A stretch of 64,000 nt of DNA from NCBI GenBank assembly GCA_017607445.1, contig JAEVHH010000005.1, positions 3,043,001 through 3,107,000 on the forward strand, written 5' to 3'. Position 1 is the first letter of the stretch; each line of letters begins with the position of its first letter. The notes under the pieces were generated by a model that saw nothing but the letters and a program-made list of their open reading frames with translations, searched no databases and had not been told where the DNA came from. A program made the translations under genes and the position numbers. Of the stretch, positions 58,934 to 64,000 are shown one piece after another. The DNA comes from Histoplasma ohiense (lineage: Eukaryota > Ascomycota > Eurotiomycetes > Onygenales > Ajellomycetaceae).

Positions 58934-60421
58934 ATGTTTTACTCTTACCTGTCACCAAATGTGGAACTCGAGGTGGAGATGCTAAGTCAGTCACCCAGGG
59001 GACCGTACTTCAATCGAGGAGAGCTTTCTAGAAATATCTGCATTATTGGGCTGTACGTGGGCCTAGTTCTGGGGATTGCTTGTCTAGCAGCTGGTATCTA
59101 TGCCTCTATTCTTCCAATCTCTATAGGACAGCAAGGAGCTCGCGGAGAGGTTATCTCGCTCGGCTTGAACCTTCTCATCACACTCGTGAACGAAATATAT
59201 GGGTATGTTCACGGTGTATCCCTACGATGGGCATTACAACGTGAAGGTAGACTCACCTTCAATTCCAACTTTCGGCTGCTGACCAGCTCACGCACCTCGA
59301 GGCCTAACAAATGGTACACAAATTTGTTTATGCTATGTTGCATCATAGGCTCATACTCATCCTCATCGCTTGTTTTTCTGAAGGATCGCTCGAGTGGCTC
59401 TGATGATGAGCCAGAGACACGCATCTGTGGCGCCGCCATCATCTCTCTCGCTATATGCCTTCTGGGTCAATGGGCCGTTGCCTGGTGGTCTCTGCCAAAT
59501 AAACACCATGCGCCAACTTGGAGCGTCGACCCTCTGGACACAGTTGCAGCTTGCATTTTGGAAGGCTCTCTTCACAGGATTCCTGGCCGATGTATGCAAA
59601 GTGTGCACAATATAGCAGCTCCAACAATTCCTGTTCCTCCCCGACATAGGCAGCGGGCAGCTTACTACGCACACTCAGAGGTTCGGAAGGTTCTTTGGGC
59701 TCTCTGGGCTACAGCGGGCCTGGGTTTGCTGTGGGCAATCATCATCTTTGTTGTTATTAGGACGGGGATCGTGAATGGGATTAGCGACAAAACCAGCTGG
59801 TCGCTTCTTCCGAACAGTCAAACCCCTTCCCTTAACATGGGCTGGTTCGTCGATGGTGAGACACTTCCAGCAAGTATATTTGTTTGGACATTTTTCTTCG
59901 TATCGGGGCTTCAGACTGTTATCACACTTGCACTTCATTGTGCTGAGCTTCATGTTAATTGCTCCAATGATGAAGCAGCTTGGCGGCTCGCATCGTCTAA
60001 GGGCGGCTTGAAGCGAGATCGTAATATCCTCAAGAAGATGGGAACCTCGTGGCAGTCAATCACACTGTTCTGCTTCAAGCCGTTGATACACTGGCTTTAT
60101 GGACTTTCGATGACTGTTTATTTCGATTCTGGCTTTAACATGATGCCGGTCCAGATCTCGTACTTGACTGTTGGCGCTTTATGTCTGGCCCTGTTCGCGA
60201 CCGCAATCATTTTTAAGCCTCCAAAGGGGCCTCAGCCTGCGACGTTTGGCCACCTACAGACACTAGCCAACTTGATCGATGAATGGCCGACAAAAGGTGG
60301 GCGGTTATACTGGGGTCACAAGAGCGAGGAAGGTAGTAGTGTTGCGCATGCTGGCACGTCTAGTGAGAAGCTTGGTAAAATTAACTTTGGCATGCTATAT
60401 GCTGGCGTTAAATCATCTTGA
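58934..60421 (+). CDS. Polytopic membrane protein of unknown function
   Basis: A single uninterrupted frame of 495 codons from the ATG at 58934. The frame is open upstream to 58856 without an ATG, and another ATG lies at 58979. Six to seven hydrophobic segments are visible, including IIGLYVGLVLGIACLAAG, VISLGLNLLITLVNEIYG, NLFMLCCIIGSYSSSSLVFL, AAIISLAICLLGQWAVAWW, VLWALWATAGLGLLWAIIIF, IFVWTFFFVSGLQTVITLA and ISYLTVGALCLALFATAIIF. A cytosolic tail holds FGHLQTLANLIDEWPTKGGR and GKINFGMLYAGV, blocks I recall as recurrent in large families of fungal integral membrane proteins. No transporter or enzyme motif is recognised. The lack of introns sets it apart from its neighbours. Confidence 0.82.
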   Translation: MFYSYLSPNVELEVEMLSQSPRGPYFNRGELSRNICIIGLYVGLVLGIACLAAGIYASILPISIGQQGARGEVISLGLNLLITLVNEIYGYVHGVSLRWALQREGRLTFNSNFRLLTSSRTSRPNKWYTNLFMLCCIIGSYSSSSLVFLKDRSSGSDDEPETRICGAAIISLAICLLGQWAVAWWSLPNKHHAPTWSVDPLDTVAACILEGSLHRIPGRCMQSVHNIAAPTIPVPPRHRQRAAYYAHSEVRKVLWALWATAGLGLLWAIIIFVVIRTGIVNGISDKTSWSLLPNSQTPSLNMGWFVDGETLPASIFVWTFFFVSGLQTVITLALHCAELHVNCSNDEAAWRLASSKGGLKRDRNILKKMGTSWQSITLFCFKPLIHWLYGLSMTVYFDSGFNMMPVQISYLTVGALCLALFATAIIFKPPKGPQPATFGHLQTLANLIDEWPTKGGRLYWGHKSEEGSSVAHAGTSSEKLGKINFGMLYAGVKSS

Positions 60422-61624
60422 AAAATTGCTGTGGCTATATTCTTGTTTATATTTGATGAAGTTATGATATTATTGTCTCTCCATCCTTGAAGACGTGTGT
60501 GGATGGCAATAATCATTATATCAATGCTAACCTGGGCTGTTGTGAATCAACTGTCTTCATCCTTTATTTAATTCATATCACTGCATTGTTCAATATATTA
60601 TCGCTAGATATCTCTAGATATTATCTCTAGATATCATTGCAGATATCATCGCAGATATCTCATCAACAATACATATCATTGCTAGATATCATTAGTGGGT
60701 GTTATCAATAAGTAGGGAGATAGACAGGTAGACAGGCAGGTAGTTAGCTAGTAAGTTAGCATTGATTGATAGATGGGTAGTTAGATGGTGATGTTTATTC
60801 TCATAGAGATTGATTGAATATTGAACAGGCCGCTTGGTTAGTAGATAGCGAGAGAGCTAGCTATCTAGCTAGCATTCTCAATTCAATATCATCAATCAAT
60901 CAAATAGATATGTAAGTAGGCAGATAGCATTCTCTATTTTATTACCAATCAATTAGATATTGAGTGGATTGATAGATAGATAGTCAGATAACTCAGAGAT
61001 AAATATCTATGTCAATTATAAACTAGTACTAAAGTCAAGTCTTCACGGTATAAAACAAAGTGTAGATTATCGGCATTTTAATCAATTAGATGTATAGAAA
61101 TCTACTCATAATATATATATATGGTAGTGAAGCAGCGATTGATAGAAGATCAGAGAGTATTTATTTCATCTTTATACTTAACTACTTACTACACTATAAG
61201 CTCTGATAGCACAACAGATACATATATAATGACAGTATAAGATAATAAAAAACGTTTTAGTTGTGAAAAGAGGTGGAGCGGGAAGTGGGGAGCAGAAAGA
61301 CAGCAGAAGAAGAGAGAAGAGAAGAGAGAGATATATAATTGAACAGCTTGATTTAGTTGAACATATACACATGATGTAATATAGAAAAAGCATGAAAAAT
61401 CCCAGAAAGGAAAATGTGTGTGATGTGTTTGTGATTGCAATAAGAGTATAAGACAGACAATCAATGCATGTATGATAAAACCACAATTCAAAAGAAAAGA
61501 AAAAGAGTTGTCTTAAATAACTAAATAACAGCAATGAGATGAAAAATCAAACATTGAATAGAAAAGAAAGGACAGTGGAAAAAAGGGAGATAGTGAAGTC
61601 AGAGATGTAAAGAAAGTAAGAAAT

Positions 61625-61670
61625 AGATAATAATAGTAATAATAATAATAGTAATAATAATAATAACAAA
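61625..61670. repeat. AAT/AGT microsatellite
   Basis: Run of AATAAT units with occasional AGT, about 45 bp. Confidence 0.8.
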
Positions 61671-61966
61671 ATGAAGTGGTAGAAGACAAAGAATAGACAA
61701 GAACAATATTTTAATTAAACATGAGAGATAGACGGATGACTTAAATAGAAAAAAAATTTAAGTATAACATAACAGAATAAGGCATGAATAAGAAAAAGGA
61801 GAAGAATGAGGGAAGAAGAGAGCTGGGGTATGAATTTTAGCAGCGCCAAAAAAGAAAACCAAGATTAAGAAAGGAAATAAACAATAATGCAGGAGGGAAA
61901 TCAATTCTTTTCCACATTTCAACCATCAAATATAATTCGCAATCGCTTTTTTTTTGCTTGCCTCTT

Positions 61967-61991
61967 CTACTACTACTGCTAGTAGTAGTAG
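61967..61991. repeat. Triplet-repeat hairpin
   Basis: CTACTACTACT is followed after GCT by its exact reverse complement AGTAGTAGTAG, an 11-bp stem with a 3-nt loop. Confidence 0.8.
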
Positions 61992-62085
61992 CGGCAGCAG
62001 TAATGGTTTTCCAATTCACTCCTTTTTTAAGATATCAAAAGAAAAAGCAATGAAAAGGAGAGAAAATGTACGGAAAGGAGGGGAA

Positions 62086-62108
62086 ACACACACACACACA
62101 CACACACA
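62086..62108. repeat. CA dinucleotide microsatellite
   Basis: About eleven uninterrupted CA units. Confidence 0.9.
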
Positions 62109-62307
62109 TACATGACACACACTTAAAATGAGAATAAGGAGAATATTAGTCAAAATGAATGAGAAAAGAAAGGACAAGGGAAACCAAAAAAAATAAAATA
62201 AAATTAGAAATAACCAAAGAGTTGGAGAGAGTTATAATCAACAGAAACACCCTCCATCCCCCCACCCCACGTGGACAAATCGAATAAAAAAGACTGAAAA
62301 TGAAAGA

Positions 62308-64000
62308 TTACAAGCCGTCTCCTGCACCCGCTTCAACTCCATCAGTTGGGTATGACATGGTTGGGTCAAAAGCGAATCCATTGGGATCATCTGTGTTTAG
62401 GAACGAATCAAAGTCGAAATTCTCCAGGATATCGGGGTTATCTAGAGCGGTGAAGTCAAGATTGTAATTGTTGGTCTGTTGTGGTGATGAATATGTCAGA
62501 TTTAAATAAAAATCAGGGGAAAGGGGGAGGGGAGGAGATTCAAGGCTTACATCGGAAAGATTCATGTCAAATGTCTGGTTAGGATCCTGTTGCGGAACAA
62601 TATTTTGTGCTGCTGGTGCGGAAGTGGGCTGAGGAGGGTTTGTAGTTGGGTTGGCATTGTTTTTGTTAAATGAATTCGGATGGACGGGAGTGATTGGAGT
62701 TGATGGAGTGGGAGTCGGAGGGGGTTCAGCCTCCGAGGACGGAGTCGCAGCAGTATTCGAGGCGTTAGCTGTGGACGGTTTCTTTGTAGGACGCTGGTTA
62801 ATGATTTGTTAGCTTAGCGTCCGCTTAAACCTTTATTTTGACATATATATTTAAAAAAATGAATGGATGAAAAAATGAACTTTTGCTTTACCTTTCTTGG
62901 GTTTTCCTTAGGTTCCTTCTTCCCCTTGGGCGCTGGCTTGTTAGACTGCTGCGGAGTCGGAGGAGCCGCGCCGGATTGGGGAGAGGAAGGTTGCGCCCTG
63001 CCAGTACCTGCAACACCTGCTGGGGGTGCTTGAGGTGGTGGCATAGCATTACGCTCTTGTGGGGTCCCAGCTGGTTGTGGCTGTTGACCCACCTGTTGCT
63101 GCTGTGGGATCATGGGCTGTCCCTGGCTCTGCCAGTTGCCACTTGGCATTCGATTACCAGCGGCGCCAGGCCCTTGCGGTCGCGACATGGCATCCATAGG
63201 CTGGGCCATCTGAGGACCACTAAATGCCGGGTTCGAACTTGGCGGCCTCATTCCGTTCTGAACAACACCCTCTGGCATATTCTTGTTCATGAAAAACGGC
63301 CCGCCCAGTTCTTGCGGCATCTGTCCTCCAAAGTTCATGGAAGCAGGAGAGCTACGGCCCTGGGCCATCGCATCACCAACAGAAGGAGAACCAGGTAGAC
63401 CAGACTGAGGCATCTTGGGTGTGCCTCGCTTCATCTGATCATTCGGGTTCGGGGAAGTGCCGGCGCGGCTTCCTTGCGGGGATGTGCCAGGGGCTAGGTT
63501 AGGCTGGCCAGGCATGCCAGGCATGCCAGGCTGGCCATCGCCTCGGGTGATGCTATCTTGCTCTTGACGAGCCATGAGCAGACGACGTTTATTCTGCTGT
63601 TCCAGAAGCATCAACTGCATTTGATAATCTTGGAGGGCATGATTCCCGCCGCCCGCCGTTTGCATTTGTGGTCGCGGAACTTGGGGCATTTGGCCGTTTG
63701 CACCGTAATATTCATGCATTGTTAAGAGTTGACTATCGTGCATGGGCATCATGTCCCCTTGGTTTGGCATGACTCCAGGATTCATTAAGCCATTCGGCAT
63801 CCCCGGGTTATTCATTGCTGAGCGATTGTTATGTAGAGCCATGCTTTGATTATATACCTGGAGAGATTTTGCTTGTACAGACGGATTCTGCGCCTGGAAC
63901 GAACTGAACTGTGCAGGAGTCAAGTTGCTCGGGTTTATCCCATGTTGCATCAACATCGCATTGGCCTGGTGGGCGGGACGACCAGGCATTTGCCCTTGCC
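62308..64000 (-). CDS. somA: Flo8/SomA-type transcriptional regulator, C-terminal part (5' end beyond right edge)
   Basis: Exons within the window: beyond 64000 to 62892, 62793-62551 and 62475-62308; phases close. The open frame continues through the right edge (QGQ precedes the Met at 63987-63989), so the Met there is internal. Recognisable blocks are LMQHGINPSNLTPAQFSSFQ, HALQDYQMQLMLLEQQNKRR then LLMARQEQDS, a Pro/Gln/Met-rich middle, NPRK joined to RPTKKPSTANA, and TFDMNLSD joined to TNNYNLDFTALDNPDILENF, ending in GVEAGAGDGL. This matches my memory of the C-terminal part of Flo8 homologues (SomA, Som1), LisH-containing co-regulators of adhesion, conidiation and cAMP-PKA-linked development. 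The LisH domain would be outside the window. Assignment is from remembered family features, not an alignment. Confidence 0.72.

Larger units (their letters stand above)
60422..62307. other. AT-rich intergenic region between convergent genes
   Basis: About 1.9 kb dominated by imperfect short repeats: TAGATATC-like words (60600-60690), TAG/GATA-rich sequence (60720-61000), an AAT-type tract (61625-61670), a triplet hairpin (61967-61991) and a CA run (62086-62108). A/G-rich plus strand from about 61260. Probably 3' UTRs of both flanking genes plus spacer. No gene supported. Confidence 0.55.

Noticed and set aside
1..64000. CRISPR arrays, tRNA genes, rRNA genes and intact transposons
   Set aside because: No spaced direct repeats, no convincing tRNA B-box context and no transposase or reverse-transcriptase motif seen by eye.

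Overview
This window is nuclear DNA of a filamentous ascomycete. Short GT-AG introns (mostly 45-130 nt) interrupt most genes, spacers are AT-rich, and the gene content is fungal: UDP-GlcNAc pyrophosphorylase for chitin, a Zn2Cys6 regulator, a Flo8/SomA-type regulator, an alpha-arrestin and Dmc1. Protein style and intron density suggest Eurotiomycetes, possibly Onygenales; that placement is inferred from memory of homologues and was not tested. I see no bacterial operon, CRISPR array, tRNA, rRNA or intact transposon.

Layout. 1-9.7 kb (minus strand): a coilin-like nuclear protein that runs off the left edge, an alpha-arrestin with a PPxY motif, and a mitochondrial-type TGL2-like lipase that has become a pseudogene. 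10.2-20.3 kb: two head-to-head pairs (V-ATPase subunit G with PET117; an EF2-lysine-methyltransferase-like gene with ribosomal protein eS24), with a long coiled-coil protein between them. 21-22.8 kb: a Zn2Cys6 regulator. 25.5-38.4 kb (plus strand): a gene-dense run of PPIL4-type cyclophilin, UAP1, a seven-knuckle GIS2/CNBP protein, meiotic recombinase DMC1, RRP7 and a conserved unknown. 38.4-48.6 kb: gene-poor, with one degenerate SAP-like ORF near 41.3-42.3 kb and a strongly pyrimidine-rich plus strand from about 45.6 kb leading into a three-RRM Csx1/Nam8-like gene. 52.5-60.4 kb (plus strand): a conserved unknown, a protein with two dsRBD-like segments, and a polytopic membrane protein. 60.4-62.3 kb: an AT-rich spacer full of simple repeats between convergent genes. 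62.3-64 kb (minus strand): the C-terminal part of a Flo8/SomA-like regulator that continues past the right edge.

The genes do not form one pathway. Several RNA and ribosome functions cluster loosely (coilin-like, eS24, EFM3-like, PPIL4, GIS2, RRP7, Csx1-like, dsRBD protein), and two divergent pairs join functionally related partners. The most notable observations are the lipase pseudogene with several independent lesions, the extreme VMA10 exon structure (an ATG-only exon and a 9-nt exon), the double dsRBD-like protein, the SAP-like relic and the long pyrimidine-rich leader. All exon joins were read by eye from splice signals and frame continuity, without RNA data.
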